Positions 53,476 to 63,877 of a DNA stretch of 64,000 nucleotides are shown in pieces. The stretch's first letter is position 1. Each line of letters begins with the position of its first letter. Below the pieces are notes generated by a model, which worked only from the letters and a program-made list of their open reading frames with translations, was not told where the DNA came from and searched no databases. A program made the translations under genes and the position numbers. Source of the stretch: Flectobacillus major DSM 103 (lineage in GTDB: Bacteria; Bacteroidota; Bacteroidia; Cytophagales; Spirosomataceae); assembly GCF_000427405.1 (NCBI RefSeq), contig NZ_KE386491.1, forward strand, positions 1,843,001 through 1,907,000, in the 5' to 3' direction.

Positions 53476-54225
53476 ATGAACCGTAAAAATTTTTTGAAAA
53501 CAACACTCGCGTCTGCTTTGGCATTGACAAGCATTAAATCGTGGGGTTTTTCTTTTGGAAGCAATTATAATAAAAAATTCCCAGTGATGTCGTTGGAACA
53601 AACCCTGGCCGAGTCAGCTCCTTTTACTTTAGCAGCTTTGCCCTATGCTCCTGAGAGTTTAGAACCAAACATAGATAAACTTACTATGGAAATTCACCAC
53701 GGCCGTCATCATAAAGCGTATGTTGATAACCTCAACAAAGCTATTGTGGGTACTCCATTAGAAAAGCTTTCGCTTTGGGATTTGTTGAAAGATGCAGGCA
53801 AGCAAGTGCTAGCAGTACGTAATAATGCAGGTGGACATTGGAATCATACTTTTTTCTGGAATATCCTTTCGCCAATGGGTGGAGGTACGCCTAAAGGGGC
53901 ATTGGCCGAAGAAATCACAAAAACATTTGGCTCATTTGATAAATTTAAGGAAGAGTTTGCAAAGGCTGCTACTGGTCGTTTTGGTTCGGGATGGGCTTGG
54001 TTGATTGTTCAAGATAAAAAATTGGCAATTACTTCAACTCCTAATCAAGATAATCCTTTGATGGATGTTGCCGAGAAAAAAGGACAACCTATTTTGGGTA
54101 TCGATGTTTGGGAGCATGCCTATTACCTAAAATACCAAAACAAGCGTGCCGATTATATTGCTGCTTATTGGAATGTAGTAAATTGGGACGCTGTTAGCAA
54201 AAATTTTGAAAATGCTTTAAAATAG
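53476..54225 (+). CDS. Exported Fe/Mn superoxide dismutase
   Basis: The metal ligands are visible: His in [12 protein letters not shown], His in [13 protein letters not shown], and Asp and His in [15 protein letters not shown]. The enzyme dismutates superoxide. From the ATG at 53476 there is an N-terminal extension [19 protein letters not shown] before the enzyme domain, which looks like an export signal of Tat type with an RK instead of RR, so a periplasmic location is likely. The start at 53401 would overlap recR and place residues before the signal. The separate Pro-rich linker [16 protein letters not shown] is the normal N-terminus. Confidence 0.93.
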   Translation: MNRKNFLKTTLASALALTSIKSWGFSFGSNYNKKFPVMSLEQTLAESAPFTLAALPYAPESLEPNIDKLTMEIHHGRHHKAYVDNLNKAIVGTPLEKLSLWDLLKDAGKQVLAVRNNAGGHWNHTFFWNILSPMGGGTPKGALAEEITKTFGSFDKFKEEFAKAATGRFGSGWAWLIVQDKKLAITSTPNQDNPLMDVAEKKGQPILGIDVWEHAYYLKYQNKRADYIAAYWNVVNWDAVSKNFENALK

Positions 54226-54321
54226 TTTTTGTTTAATACCAACATACTTCGACCTTTGTAGTCCCATTTCGGGAAAGGCGATTTGGGGTATATATCAACA
54301 ACAAGTTAAAGTATTACTATC

Positions 54322-55299
54322 ATGAATTCAGAAACACTTCTCGACAAAATCCCTTCGCTTGATTTAGCAGATTTTACATCGGGTGATACCGAGCGTAAAG
54401 CTAAATTTGTACAAGATTTAGGAACGGCATTTAATAATATAGGCTTTGTTGCAGTCAAAAATCATGGACTTACCGACGATTTGACGCATAAGTTATACGA
54501 TGTTGTTCAAAAGTTCTTTTATTCAAGCGATGAATTAAAACAACAATATGCCATTGAGGGTATTGCTGGGCAGCGTGGGTATATTGGCAAAGGAAAAGAA
54601 ACGGCAAAAGGTTTTAAAGTAGCAGACTTAAAAGAGTTTTATCATATTGGTCAGCCAAAAGTAGATGATGGCGACCCTATATGGGCTCAGTATCCAGATA
54701 ATGTTTTTCCAAAAGAACAACCCGAATTTGAGGAGGCTACTTTAGTGGCTTACAAAACTTTGGAAAATGCTGGCAAAAAATTACTTCAAGCGATTGCTTT
54801 GTATTTGGAGCTTCCAGAAGATTTCTTCGAGGAAAAAGTAAAGCATGGTAATTCTATTTTAAGAGCTATTCACTATTTTCCGATTCCCAATCCTGAGGAG
54901 GTTCCAGATGGGGCGGTACGTGCAGCAGCACACGGTGATATTAATTTGATTACCCTTTTGATGGGGGCTTCGGCCGAAGGGTTAGAAGTGCTGCGTAGAG
55001 ATGGCGAGTGGATTCCTATTACTTCATTACCCGAATATGTGGTTGTAAATGTTGGCGATATGCTCGACCGTTTGACCAACCATAAGCTCAAATCTACGAT
55101 TCACAGAGTTGTTAATCCACCACGAGAAAAATTGGGGACATCTCGTTTTTCTATTCCGTTTTTTATGCACCCTCGTGCCGAAATGGACTTAACTTGTTTG
55201 CCTACTTGCGTGTCTCAGGACAACCCTAAATTGTATGTTGATATGACCGCAGGGGAGTTTTTGAATGAAAGATTGATAGAATTAGGACTAAAAAAATAA
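54322..55299 (+). CDS. 2-oxoglutarate/Fe(II)-dependent oxygenase of the isopenicillin N synthase type
   Basis: The 325-residue protein has the N-terminal DIOX_N region (IPSLDLADFTSGDTERKAKF, FNNIGFVAVKNHG) and the jelly-roll with the iron ligands His-Xaa-Asp in AAHGDINLITLL and His in STIHRVVNPP, followed by the 2OG-binding Arg in SRFSIPFFMHP. The substrate is unknown. It is separate from known antibiotic clusters. Confidence 0.92.
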   Translation: MNSETLLDKIPSLDLADFTSGDTERKAKFVQDLGTAFNNIGFVAVKNHGLTDDLTHKLYDVVQKFFYSSDELKQQYAIEGIAGQRGYIGKGKETAKGFKVADLKEFYHIGQPKVDDGDPIWAQYPDNVFPKEQPEFEEATLVAYKTLENAGKKLLQAIALYLELPEDFFEEKVKHGNSILRAIHYFPIPNPEEVPDGAVRAAAHGDINLITLLMGASAEGLEVLRRDGEWIPITSLPEYVVVNVGDMLDRLTNHKLKSTIHRVVNPPREKLGTSRFSIPFFMHPRAEMDLTCLPTCVSQDNPKLYVDMTAGEFLNERLIELGLKK

Positions 55300-55488
55300 A
55301 TTATATGACATAATCATCTCTAAATCACAGAGATGATTTGTTTTATAAAAGCAATTTTCTGAATTTCGCAAAAGGTTTGATTGTAGCAGCAATGTCAGTC
55401 AAACCTTTTGTTTATTGTAAAGAATTAGGCCATTGCGTCGATTTGTATTGAGGAAGGTCAAATTCTACCGCTTTTGCTGCTAAAACTG

Positions 55489-56661
55489 ATGAAACAAATT
55501 AAACACTTAGATTTCCTAAAGGATGTTTTAATATTAGCATTTACCACTTTTGGAGGGCCTCAAGTGCATTTAGCTATGTTTATTGACCGATTGGTAAAAA
55601 AGAAAGGTTATCTGACGGAAGAAGAACTACTAGAGATACAAGCATTGTGTGCTTTTTTGCCAGGCCCAACCTCAACACAAACCCTTACTGCTATTGGGTA
55701 TAAAATTGGGGGGCCTAATCTGGCTTATATTACGCTAATCCTTTGGATTTTGCCAGCCGTATCTATTATGACGGTAGCAGCCTTGGGTATGACTTACCTG
55801 AAAAACAGAGATATTGTTCGTTTTATCCAACCTATTGGAATTGCCTTTATTATTCATTCAGGGATTATTTTAGGAAAGCTTGTTTTGAAAAACTATACAG
55901 GCTATGTTTTAATGGTACTTTCTGCTGGATTTGCGTATTATTATCAATCACCATGGGTTTGTCCTATTGCTCTTATTGTAGGAGGAACGCTCACTTCGTT
56001 TAACTATAAAGATTATCCACGCCAGACCAAGCATAAAATGATTATTCCTTGGGCTAATTTTAATTTGTTTTGGGGATTTTTAGCTTTTTTGGCTGTACTA
56101 GGCCATTTTACAGATTCGATGCCAATTCTGTTATTCGAGAATTTTTATCGAAATGGAAGTTTGGTTTTTGGCGGAGGACAAGTTTTAGCTCCTATGCTTT
56201 ATACAGAGTTTGTTGAATTTAAGGAGTTGATTCGTGGCGATGATTTTTTGACAGGTATGGCTTTGTCACAGGCTTTGCCAGGGCCTGTATTTGCTTTTAC
56301 TTCGTATTTGGGTACACTTGCTATGAAGGGCGAGGGGCTTGGCCAACAAATATTGGGTAGTGCAGTGGGTGCAGCAGGGATTTTCTTGCCTGGCACATTT
56401 CTTATATTTTTTGTATATCGTATTTGGGGTCAACTGAAACAGTTCAGGGCTATTCGTGCATCTTTAGATGGTATCAATGCCTCGTCTGTCGGGTTGACAT
56501 TGGCAGCAGCTATTTCATTTTTGATGCCTATTGTGCATGAGCGAGACTTTGCAGGAGTATTTACTATTATAGCAACTTTACTGGTTATTCGGTTTACCAA
56601 ACTACCTAGTTTTTTTATCTTTTTAGGAGGCTTATTGTTAGGCTTGATTTTGTATTTATAA
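55489..56661 (+). CDS. chrA: ChrA-family chromate transporter
   Basis: The protein has two homologous halves, each with the ChrA motif: FTTFGGPQVHLAMF with FLPGPTSTQTLTAIGYKIGG in the first, and GSLVFGGGQVLAPML with ALPGPVFAFTSYLG in the second. About ten helices are predicted. The family exports chromate and probably other anions. I use the ATG at 55489; a TTG at 55474 would add five residues. Confidence 0.88.
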   Translation: MKQIKHLDFLKDVLILAFTTFGGPQVHLAMFIDRLVKKKGYLTEEELLEIQALCAFLPGPTSTQTLTAIGYKIGGPNLAYITLILWILPAVSIMTVAALGMTYLKNRDIVRFIQPIGIAFIIHSGIILGKLVLKNYTGYVLMVLSAGFAYYYQSPWVCPIALIVGGTLTSFNYKDYPRQTKHKMIIPWANFNLFWGFLAFLAVLGHFTDSMPILLFENFYRNGSLVFGGGQVLAPMLYTEFVEFKELIRGDDFLTGMALSQALPGPVFAFTSYLGTLAMKGEGLGQQILGSAVGAAGIFLPGTFLIFFVYRIWGQLKQFRAIRASLDGINASSVGLTLAAAISFLMPIVHERDFAGVFTIIATLLVIRFTKLPSFFIFLGGLLLGLILYL

Positions 56662-56663
56662 TA

Positions 56664-56699
56664 TACCCAAAGAGCCGCAACATGGCGGATCTTTGGGTA
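56664..56699. terminator. Bidirectional terminator between chrA and rfbA
   Basis: Perfect arms TACCCAAAGA and TCTTTGGGTA enclose an inner CCGC/GCGG pairing. It lies between the convergent stops at 56661 and 56714. Confidence 0.75.
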
Positions 56700-56713
56700 C
56701 AATACTCTTACTC

Positions 56714-57574
56714 TTATTTCAAAAGGTTGAGGAGGTACTGTCCGTATCCACTCTTTACCAATGGCTGAGCTACCAGCTTGAGCTGTTCGGCGTCAATGAA
56801 GCCCATTCTATAGGCTACTTCTTCAATACAACCAATTTTTAATCCTTGTCTTTCTTCAATAACCTGAACAAACTGTCCTGCTTGCATGAGAGAGGCAAAT
56901 GTACCTGTATCTAACCAAGCTGTTCCACGATTGAGAACCCCCACTTTTAGCTTACCTCTTTTAAGGTATTCTTTATTGACATCCGTAATTTCGTATTCGC
57001 CACGTGGTGAGGGTGCAATGTTTTTAGCAATTTCCACTACATCATTGTCATAGAAATACAAGCCTGGTACAGCATAATTGGATTTTGGAGATTGAGGTTT
57101 TTCTTCGATAGAGATCACATTAAAATCGTTGTCAAACTCGACCACACCATAACGCTCAGGGTCGTGTACTTGATAAGCATATACCACACCACCGTCGGGG
57201 TTGTTGTTGGCTTGTAGTAATTTGCTTAAACCGCTTCCATAAAAAATGTTATCACCAAGTACCAAGGCCACCTTGTCGTCGCCAATAAACTCTTCGCCAA
57301 TCACAAAAGCCTGAGCCAAGCCATTGGGCAAAGGCTGTTCGGCATAGCTAAAGCTACAGCCTACTTGCGAGCCATCGCCAAGAAGCTTTTTGAAATTTGG
57401 CAAATCGTGAGGCGTTGAAATAATCAAGATTTCTTTGATACCCGCCAGCATCAAAATAGAAAGCGGGTAATAAATCATAGGTTTGTCATAAACAGGCATT
57501 AATTGCTTGCTTACGGCCAACGTGAGCGGATGCAGTCGTGTACCCGAACCACCTGCTAAAATAATACCTTTCAT
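56714..57574 (-). CDS. rfbA: Glucose-1-phosphate thymidylyltransferase
   Basis: The 286-residue enzyme makes dTDP-glucose from dTTP and glucose-1-phosphate. Motifs: [80 protein letters not shown]. It is the third gene of the galE-rfbB-rfbA operon, 17 bp after rfbB. It feeds RfbB; rfbC and rfbD are not in the window. Confidence 0.97.
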   Translation of the reverse strand: MKGIILAGGSGTRLHPLTLAVSKQLMPVYDKPMIYYPLSILMLAGIKEILIISTPHDLPNFKKLLGDGSQVGCSFSYAEQPLPNGLAQAFVIGEEFIGDDKVALVLGDNIFYGSGLSKLLQANNNPDGGVVYAYQVHDPERYGVVEFDNDFNVISIEEKPQSPKSNYAVPGLYFYDNDVVEIAKNIAPSPRGEYEITDVNKEYLKRGKLKVGVLNRGTAWLDTGTFASLMQAGQFVQVIEERQGLKIGCIEEVAYRMGFIDAEQLKLVAQPLVKSGYGQYLLNLLK

Positions 57575-57591
57575 ATATATAGATGGGTTAA

Positions 57592-58647
57592 TTATCGGTT
57601 TGTGTACATGGTATCGTAATATTTCTGATAATTACCAGACGTAACGTTGTCGAGCCATTCGCTATTTGACAAGAACCAATCAACGGTTTTTTCTAAACCT
57701 TCTTCAAATTGTAACGAAGGTTTCCAGCCTAACTCATTCATGATTTTTGTAGCATCAATCGCATAGCGCAAATCATGGCCAGCACGGTCGGTTACGTAGG
57801 TAATAAGCTGTTCAGAAGAACCTGCTTCACGGTTGAGCTTTTTGTCCATTACCGAACATAGTAATTTTACGATGTCGATATTTTTCCATTCATTAAAACC
57901 ACCAATATTGTAGGTTTCGCCAAGGACTCCTTGGTGATACACCGTATCGATAGCTCTTGCATGGTCAACAACAAACAGCCAATCACGAACATTTTCGCCT
58001 TTGCCATAAACAGGTAAAGGCTTGTTATTGATAATATTGTGAATCATCAAAGGAATCAATTTCTCAGGGAAATGATTTGGCCCATAATTATTAGAGCAGT
58101 TGGTAATCACTACAGGCAATTTGTAGGTATTTCCGTAAGCACGAACAAAGTGATCGGACGAAGCCTTTGATGCAGAATAAGGCGAACGTGGGTCATAAGG
58201 TGTAGTTTCGGTAAAGAAATCTTCTGGATTGTGAAGCTCGCCATACACTTCGTCGGTAGATACATGATAAAAACGACGAGACTCGTAGCTGCCTTTCCAA
58301 GTATTTTTGGCGGCATTCAATAAATTTACCGTTCCTACTACATTGGTCATCACAAAAGCCATAGGGTCGGTAATTGAACGGTCAACGTGTGACTCTGCCG
58401 CTAAATGGATAACGCCGTCGAATAGGTGTTCGGCAAAAAGGCTATCTATAAAAGCTGCGTCGGTGATATCACCTTTTACGAAGGTATAGTTGGGTTGGTT
58501 TTCAATATCGGTTAAGTTGGCCAAATTACCAGCATAGGTAAGCTTGTCCAAGTTAAAGATTTGATAATCAGGGTATTTGGTTACAAATAGTCTAACTACA
58601 TGCGACCCAATAAAGCCTGCACCTCCAGTAATAAGAATTTTTTTCAT
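57592..58647 (-). CDS. rfbB: dTDP-glucose 4,6-dehydratase
   Basis: The 351-residue short-chain dehydrogenase family member has the NAD-binding GGAGFIGSH motif, [11 protein letters not shown], the catalytic STDEVYGEL segment, and YxxxK in [14 protein letters not shown], followed by [14 protein letters not shown]. It converts dTDP-glucose to the 4-keto-6-deoxy sugar, acting after RfbA. It starts 28 bp downstream of galE. Confidence 0.97.
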   Translation of the reverse strand: MKKILITGGAGFIGSHVVRLFVTKYPDYQIFNLDKLTYAGNLANLTDIENQPNYTFVKGDITDAAFIDSLFAEHLFDGVIHLAAESHVDRSITDPMAFVMTNVVGTVNLLNAAKNTWKGSYESRRFYHVSTDEVYGELHNPEDFFTETTPYDPRSPYSASKASSDHFVRAYGNTYKLPVVITNCSNNYGPNHFPEKLIPLMIHNIINNKPLPVYGKGENVRDWLFVVDHARAIDTVYHQGVLGETYNIGGFNEWKNIDIVKLLCSVMDKKLNREAGSSEQLITYVTDRAGHDLRYAIDATKIMNELGWKPSLQFEEGLEKTVDWFLSNSEWLDNVTSGNYQKYYDTMYTNR

Positions 58648-58675
58648 ACTTTTAAATTGTCAATAAATCTGTGGA

Positions 58676-59695
58676 TTATCGTTTTGAAACAGCAACTTGC
58701 CAACGCCAAGCATCAGCAAGAGCTTCTGCCAAGGTTTTTTCGGCTTTCCACCCCAATACTTCATTTGATTTTGTACAGTCGGCATACACCGCAGTAACAT
58801 CACCTTCTCTTCTTGGTTTGATAGCGTAATCTACCTTGAGCCCTGTCGATGATTCAAACGCTTGAATAACTTCCAATACGGTACTACCTTTTCCAGTACC
58901 AATATTGAAAAAATCATAATATGTATTTTTGTCTTTTTGTTCTAATAATAACGCCAATGCCGAAACGTGAGCTTTGGCAAGGTCAACTACATGGATATAG
59001 TCACGCACAGCCGTGCCGTCTGAAGTTGGGTAGTCGTCGCCAAAAACAGACAATTGCCCCCTAAGCCCAGCTACTGTTTGGGTAATAAAAGGAACAAGGT
59101 TGGCAGGTACACCAATCGGCAATTCGCCAATAAGAGCACTTTCATGAGCCCCAATAGGGTTGAAGTATCGCAAAGAGATAGCCTTTAAGCCTTTTTCTGT
59201 AGCTACGGTATCGCTGATAATTTCTTCACAAATTTGTTTGGTGTTACCGTATGGAGAATTAGCAGGTTTTACCGATGATTTTTCTGTTACAGGCAATGCG
59301 TCGGGTTGGCCATAAACGGTACATGATGAAGAGAAAACCAAGTTGCTTACGCCATGTTCTTGCATTTTTTCGAGCATCAATACAGTTGCCGCTACATTAT
59401 TTCTGTAGTATTTTAGCGGTTCTTTTACCGACTCGCCTACAGCTTTGTTGGCTGCAAAGTGAATAATACCATCGATTTGTTGCTCGGTAAATACCTTGTC
59501 CCAAGCGGCAGCATCATTAATATCGGCTTCGTAGTATTTTACAGATTGCCCGATAATTGTAGTAAGCCCATCTAGTACGGCTTTTTCGGAATTAGAGAAG
59601 TTGTCGAGGATAATAGATTCATAGCCTGCTTTGTATAATTCTACAACTGTATGCGAGCCAATGAATCCTGCTCCACCTGTAACGAGTATTTTCAT
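58676..59695 (-). CDS. galE: UDP-glucose 4-epimerase
   Basis: From the ATG at 59695 the product is 339 residues with [11 protein letters not shown] at the N-terminus, HFAANKAVGESV, FSSSCTVYGQPDALPVTE, YxxxK in NSPYGNTKQICEE, and LRYFNPIGAHESALIGE, all GalE features. It interconverts UDP-glucose and UDP-galactose. The longer frame from 59734 would place 13 residues before the dinucleotide-binding strand and is rejected. It is first in the operon with rfbB and rfbA. Confidence 0.95.
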   Translation of the reverse strand: MKILVTGGAGFIGSHTVVELYKAGYESIILDNFSNSEKAVLDGLTTIIGQSVKYYEADINDAAAWDKVFTEQQIDGIIHFAANKAVGESVKEPLKYYRNNVAATVLMLEKMQEHGVSNLVFSSSCTVYGQPDALPVTEKSSVKPANSPYGNTKQICEEIISDTVATEKGLKAISLRYFNPIGAHESALIGELPIGVPANLVPFITQTVAGLRGQLSVFGDDYPTSDGTAVRDYIHVVDLAKAHVSALALLLEQKDKNTYYDFFNIGTGKGSTVLEVIQAFESSTGLKVDYAIKPRREGDVTAVYADCTKSNEVLGWKAEKTLAEALADAWRWQVAVSKR

Positions 59696-59731
59696 AATTA
59701 TTATGAATAAAGAAATGACGTTTTGAATAAG

Positions 59732-59739
59732 CAAAGTTA
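59732..59739 (-). promoter_or_regulatory. Candidate -7 element of the galE-rfbBA operon
   Basis: On the minus strand this reads TAACTTTG, matching TAnnTTTG, and would give a leader of about 30 nt to the galE ATG at 59695. A clear -33 TTG is not seen. Its distance supports the start choice, but the motif is short. Confidence 0.35.
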
Positions 59740-59987
59740 GTATAATCGAAATCTAAAAAAAATTATATTTCTTATTTATGAGTATTTGGCGTAAGTACTT
59801 GAACCTTGAAGCTTTATTTGTAGTTTTAAATGATAAATTGTATTTTCAATATATCATTTAATTTTTTAGTAATAATCGTACTTTTGAAGGTATATTTTTG
59901 TTTTTGTAATAGTTTGATAATGAATACCTTATAGGTATTGCCTAACGCTATAAATTGTTGTTGGATACGATATTTTAAAAATAGAGA

Positions 59988-60827
59988 ATGGAATTAAATC
60001 AGTCGGAAATAAAAGCTCTTGTGTCGTTGTTGGATGACGATGATAATGAGGTAGTTACATTAGTGGAATCTAGGATTCGTTCTTTGGGCGGAAATATAAT
60101 ACCGTTCTTGGAAGACCGCTGGGAAGAATCTTCGCTCAGCCCTGTTATCCAAAAAAAATTAGAAGATTTGATCCACGATTTACAGTACGAGGCTTTCCAA
60201 AAGCGTATTATGGCTTGGTACGAAGCTGGTGGCGAAGATTTGCTAGAAGGAATGTGGGCTATAGCTACTTATCAGTATCCTGAGCTTTCGATTGAAAAAC
60301 TTAAACAAGATTTAGAACAAGTATATTACGATATTTGGATGGAATTTCGGGATAATATGCACCCGATGGATCAAATTAAAGTGCTTAACTCGGTTATTTT
60401 TGCTAAGTTAAAATTTGGAGCTAATACCAAGCATTTTCATTCGGCATCTAACTCGATGATAAATATTGTGTTAGATTCAAAAAAAGGAAATCCTATTTCG
60501 TTGTGTGTGATTTACATGCTTATTGCTCAAAAACTAAACATGCCAGTGTTTGGGGTCAACTTGCCGAATTTATTTATTCTAACTTACAAGTCGGAACGGA
60601 TGCAGTTTTATATTAATGTATTCAACCGAGGTTTGGTATTTAGCAAGGGCGATATAGATAATTATTTGTCGCAGTTGAATTTAAGCCCTAACGATATTTT
60701 TTATCAACCTTGTACCAATCTGGACATTATTAGAAGGGTGCTTCGAAACTTGATTTTGGCTTTTGAAAAAGTTGGCGACGACGACAAAGTCAAAGAGTTA
60801 GAGTTTATCTTGAATCAAATGTTATAA
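59988..60827 (+). CDS. SirB1-like transglutaminase-fold protein
   Basis: The 279-residue protein has an N-terminal helical region with HEAT-like spacing (ALVSLLDDDDNEVVTLVESR). The SirB1/transglut_core2 segment follows: SMINIVLDSKKGNPISLCVI, YMLIAQKLNMPVFGVNLPNL, then the C-terminal NLDIIRRVLRNLILAFEKVG. The candidate catalytic Cys lies in PISLCVIY. Function in Bacteroidota is not known. Confidence 0.82.
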   Translation: MELNQSEIKALVSLLDDDDNEVVTLVESRIRSLGGNIIPFLEDRWEESSLSPVIQKKLEDLIHDLQYEAFQKRIMAWYEAGGEDLLEGMWAIATYQYPELSIEKLKQDLEQVYYDIWMEFRDNMHPMDQIKVLNSVIFAKLKFGANTKHFHSASNSMINIVLDSKKGNPISLCVIYMLIAQKLNMPVFGVNLPNLFILTYKSERMQFYINVFNRGLVFSKGDIDNYLSQLNLSPNDIFYQPCTNLDIIRRVLRNLILAFEKVGDDDKVKELEFILNQML

Positions 60828-60853
60828 TTGTTGGTAATTGGTGGCGTAAGGTA

Positions 60854-60917
60854 GAATGCTGAATTACGAATGCCTATTTTGAGGATTTATATAATAGGTA
60901 CTTAAAAATCAGCATTC
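60854..60917. terminator. Nested hairpin between convergent genes
   Basis: Outer arms GAATGCTGA (60854-60862) and TCAGCATTC (60909-60917) enclose inner arms CCTATT (60873-60878) and AATAGG. It lies between the stops at 60827 and 60922. The T tracts are weak. Confidence 0.45.
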
Positions 60918-60921
60918 ACTC

Positions 60922-61557
60922 TTAGAGAGTAACCGTTAAAATATAGTCATCTTGGTAATACACATTGAGCGTATGCGAACTTTCAGATTCGGTATGATGA
61001 ATGATTTTGCCTGTAACCTGACTAATATTTTCGTCAAAATTGTCTAAAAAAATATGTTCTTTAAAGCTTAAGTTTTTTTTGCCATGCCATTTGTATAGAC
61101 TTTCTTTGGCACACCAATAAATACATTTTTTTTGAAGGCTATTATTGGCTGCTATCAACTCGTTGGTTGATAGATATTTGTGGGCAACTCGGTTGAGTTT
61201 ATCTGATATTTTTTCAATATCTATGCCAACGGGGCTATCTAAGCTGATACTTACTGCTGCATACAAATCGGTGTGAGTTATCGAAATGTGAGCAACATGA
61301 TTATTAAGAGAAGGATTGCTATATTCGTCTTTGGCAACACCCCGATATTCGATACCCATTTGCTCACAAAGGTATTTGACGCAAGTTCTACTGGCCAACC
61401 ATTCCAATTGCTTCTGAGGGTGTGTTACATTCGATAATTCTTGGATTTTATTTTCTGAAATACCTAAGTAAGAGGTATAAAACTGTAAATTCTCTTCAAT
61501 TTTCCATAAGGCAATTTTGCTTGAAGGGTTGGTATGTTGACAAAAAACGAGCGACAT
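60922..61557 (-). CDS. 4'-phosphopantetheinyl transferase (Sfp-type)
   Basis: The 211-residue protein has the family motifs VGIDIEKISDKLNRVAHKYL with the Mg-binding Asp/Glu pair and YWCAKESLYKWHGKKNLSFK with WxxKES. It attaches the phosphopantetheine arm of CoA to carrier proteins. Length and motif spacing fit the Sfp/AcpT group, not the short AcpS. Confidence 0.92.
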   Translation of the reverse strand: MSLVFCQHTNPSSKIALWKIEENLQFYTSYLGISENKIQELSNVTHPQKQLEWLASRTCVKYLCEQMGIEYRGVAKDEYSNPSLNNHVAHISITHTDLYAAVSISLDSPVGIDIEKISDKLNRVAHKYLSTNELIAANNSLQKKCIYWCAKESLYKWHGKKNLSFKEHIFLDNFDENISQVTGKIIHHTESESSHTLNVYYQDDYILTVTL

Positions 61558-61730
61558 TGATGTTGTTGGGTAGTTGAACTACAAATTTCAGAAACTTTAT
61601 TAAAGAATCAAAACCATTGCCTTGTCCATTGTTCAATACATTTTTTGAAGGGTAGCCAAAATAGCGTATTTTTGCAAACCTAAATAGGCAACAAAACCTC
61701 GAAATTTGCCTAGTAATAAAGAAATAACGT

Positions 61731-62642
61731 ATGCAAGTAGAAAAAATAGATACATTCTCTGGACATCGAGATTGCGTATATACCTTGGAAAAAGGCTCAG
61801 AGAATACTCACTTTTTTTCTGCAGGAGGCGATGGCTTGGTAGTAAGGTGGAATTTAAAAACCCCTGATGTTGGTGAGTTGTTTGCTCAAATACCATCTTC
61901 TATTTATGCGATTTGCTTTGATTCACAGCGGGAACACTTGTGGGTGGGCCAAAATTTTGATGGTATCCACCTGATAGATGCCAAAAATAAAAAAGAATTA
62001 TCGTCGGTAAAGATTACCTCATCGTCTATATTCGTTATAAAGATTCATGACAATAGTGCCTTTGTTGGGCTTTCAGATGGAACAGTTGTGGTAATGGATG
62101 TAGCTCTTTTTCTAGTAAAAAAACATATCAAGGCTTCTGATAAAAGTGTTCGGAGTATAGATATTAATCCTTTTACCAACGAATTGGCGGTAGCCTACAG
62201 CGATTTTACTATCAAGATTTTTGATTTGAGTGATTTAACTTTAAAGCATATTATTCAAGCTCACCAAAATTCCGTTTTTACGGTAAAGTATTCTCCAGAT
62301 TATCAATTTTTGCTGAGTGGTAGTCGAGATGCACACTTGAAGGTTTGGAAGGTAAGTGATAACTATACTATTCATCAAGATATAGTTGCACACTTGTTTG
62401 CTATCAACGATATTTGTTATCGCTCAGATGGTAAATTATTTGCTACCTGTAGCATGGACAAATCTATTAAAGTTTGGGACGCTCAAACATTTAAGTTGCT
62501 CAAAGTAATTGACCGAGCCAGACATGCAGGGCATGGAACATCTATCAATAAACTGCTATGGTCTGAATATGAAAATCTTTTAATATCTTCGTCCGACGAT
62601 AAAAAGGTATCAGTATGGCAAATAAAAGAAAAAGTTTCATAA
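61731..62642 (+). CDS. WD40-repeat beta-propeller protein
   Basis: The 303-residue protein is composed of about seven WD40 repeats. Clear ones are FSGHRDCVYTLEKGSENTHF, IQAHQNSVFTVKYSPDYQFL with LKVWKVSD, and VAHLFAINDICYRSDGKLFA with IKVWDAQTFKLLK. There is no signal peptide, so a cytoplasmic scaffold is likely. Its partner is unknown; the next gene, 125 bp on, encodes a DivIVA-domain protein. Confidence 0.9.
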   Translation: MQVEKIDTFSGHRDCVYTLEKGSENTHFFSAGGDGLVVRWNLKTPDVGELFAQIPSSIYAICFDSQREHLWVGQNFDGIHLIDAKNKKELSSVKITSSSIFVIKIHDNSAFVGLSDGTVVVMDVALFLVKKHIKASDKSVRSIDINPFTNELAVAYSDFTIKIFDLSDLTLKHIIQAHQNSVFTVKYSPDYQFLLSGSRDAHLKVWKVSDNYTIHQDIVAHLFAINDICYRSDGKLFATCSMDKSIKVWDAQTFKLLKVIDRARHAGHGTSINKLLWSEYENLLISSSDDKKVSVWQIKEKVS

Positions 62643-62767
62643 AAAGACGGTTCGAGTGCATAAATAGCGAATAAATAACTATATTAATTGATACCTTTGT
62701 AGAAGCAGACATCCTACGTGTTTTTGTCCTAAGTAAATTGCTTAGGATTTATTAATAAAATACAGAT

Positions 62768-63877
62768 ATGAGAATTACTCCCTTAGAAATCAGACAGCAT
62801 ACTTTTGATAAAAGTTTTAGAGGATATGATACCGAATCGGTTGACGCATTTTTATTATCCCTTTCGCAAGAATGGGAGCGTGTTGCCGAAGAAGTAAGAG
62901 TGACCAAACAGCAATTAGACAAAGCTGAACAAGAGGTTAATCGTGTCAAAGAAATAGAGACAAGTTTGTTCAAAACCCTAAAAGTAGCCGAAGATGCTCA
63001 GAAAGAGATTAATGATAAAGCCTATGCCGAAGCTGCCAAGATTGTAGATGAAGCCAAGGTAGAAGCTACAAAAATTATCGAAAATGCTCGTATCGAAGCC
63101 GATGCTATTGCTAATGAAGCCCGCAGAAATGCCAATATTACCGTTACCGATGCTGAAAGCAAGGCCACTTACTTGGTAGAAGATGCCGATAATAAACTGA
63201 AAAGTTTTGAGCGTGATACCAAAGCTCTGGAACGTTACAAAGATTTGTTAGTTCAAGAATTGAAAAAATTTGCTACCGATACTCTCGATAAGGTAGCGAA
63301 GTTTGAAGAACGTACAAGCGTTGCGACTGTCGTAGAACCAAGCAGTATCGACGTACCTATCGAGCCGATTACTGAACCTGTTCCAGAACAAGCTCATGCT
63401 GTTCCATTAGCAACAGAAGTTGCTACCGACGAGTCACCTGCCGAAGAACTTCCTTTGGTAGAGTTTGAACCCGCCAATGATTTTGACGATGAGAATGACG
63501 AGCTTCCAACAGTTTCGGCTATTGTTCACAACGAAGAAAAGCATTTGGCCGAGCCTTCAGACAGAGATGATGAAGAAGCAGAGTTGCCAACGTTGTCGGC
63601 TATTTTACAGCAAGACTTTATGGAGACAACTACCCTCGAATATGAAACAACGCATGAAGAGGCTGAAGCAGAGGAGTCGTCTAAAGAGGAAACCTCAACG
63701 ATTCAAGACAATACCGAAAGTCTGATAAAAGAGGCTAAGTCCACAAAACGTCCTAAAAAATTGACAGATGGCAAAGACTTAGGCTTGCCAACGGTTTCGT
63801 CGGTAATGGAGGAATTTAAAAAAGACAATCCTGGTAGTATCAATAATGGGGGAGGTTCTTTTTTTGATTCGTTCTAA
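62768..63877 (+). CDS. DivIVA-domain coiled-coil protein
   Basis: The N-terminus (MRITPLEIRQHTFDKSFRGY, then DTESVDAFLLSLSQEWERV) is the DivIVA membrane-curvature domain. A long coiled coil follows to about residue 185. The remainder is acidic and probably disordered, and carries a motif three times: ELPTVSAIV at about 246, ELPTLSAIL at about 273 and GLPTVSSVM at about 340. DivIVA proteins organise cell poles and septa. The repeats suggest a linear binding motif. The gene lacks a clear terminator in the remaining window. Confidence 0.88.
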   Translation: MRITPLEIRQHTFDKSFRGYDTESVDAFLLSLSQEWERVAEEVRVTKQQLDKAEQEVNRVKEIETSLFKTLKVAEDAQKEINDKAYAEAAKIVDEAKVEATKIIENARIEADAIANEARRNANITVTDAESKATYLVEDADNKLKSFERDTKALERYKDLLVQELKKFATDTLDKVAKFEERTSVATVVEPSSIDVPIEPITEPVPEQAHAVPLATEVATDESPAEELPLVEFEPANDFDDENDELPTVSAIVHNEEKHLAEPSDRDDEEAELPTLSAILQQDFMETTTLEYETTHEEAEAEESSKEETSTIQDNTESLIKEAKSTKRPKKLTDGKDLGLPTVSSVMEEFKKDNPGSINNGGGSFFDSF

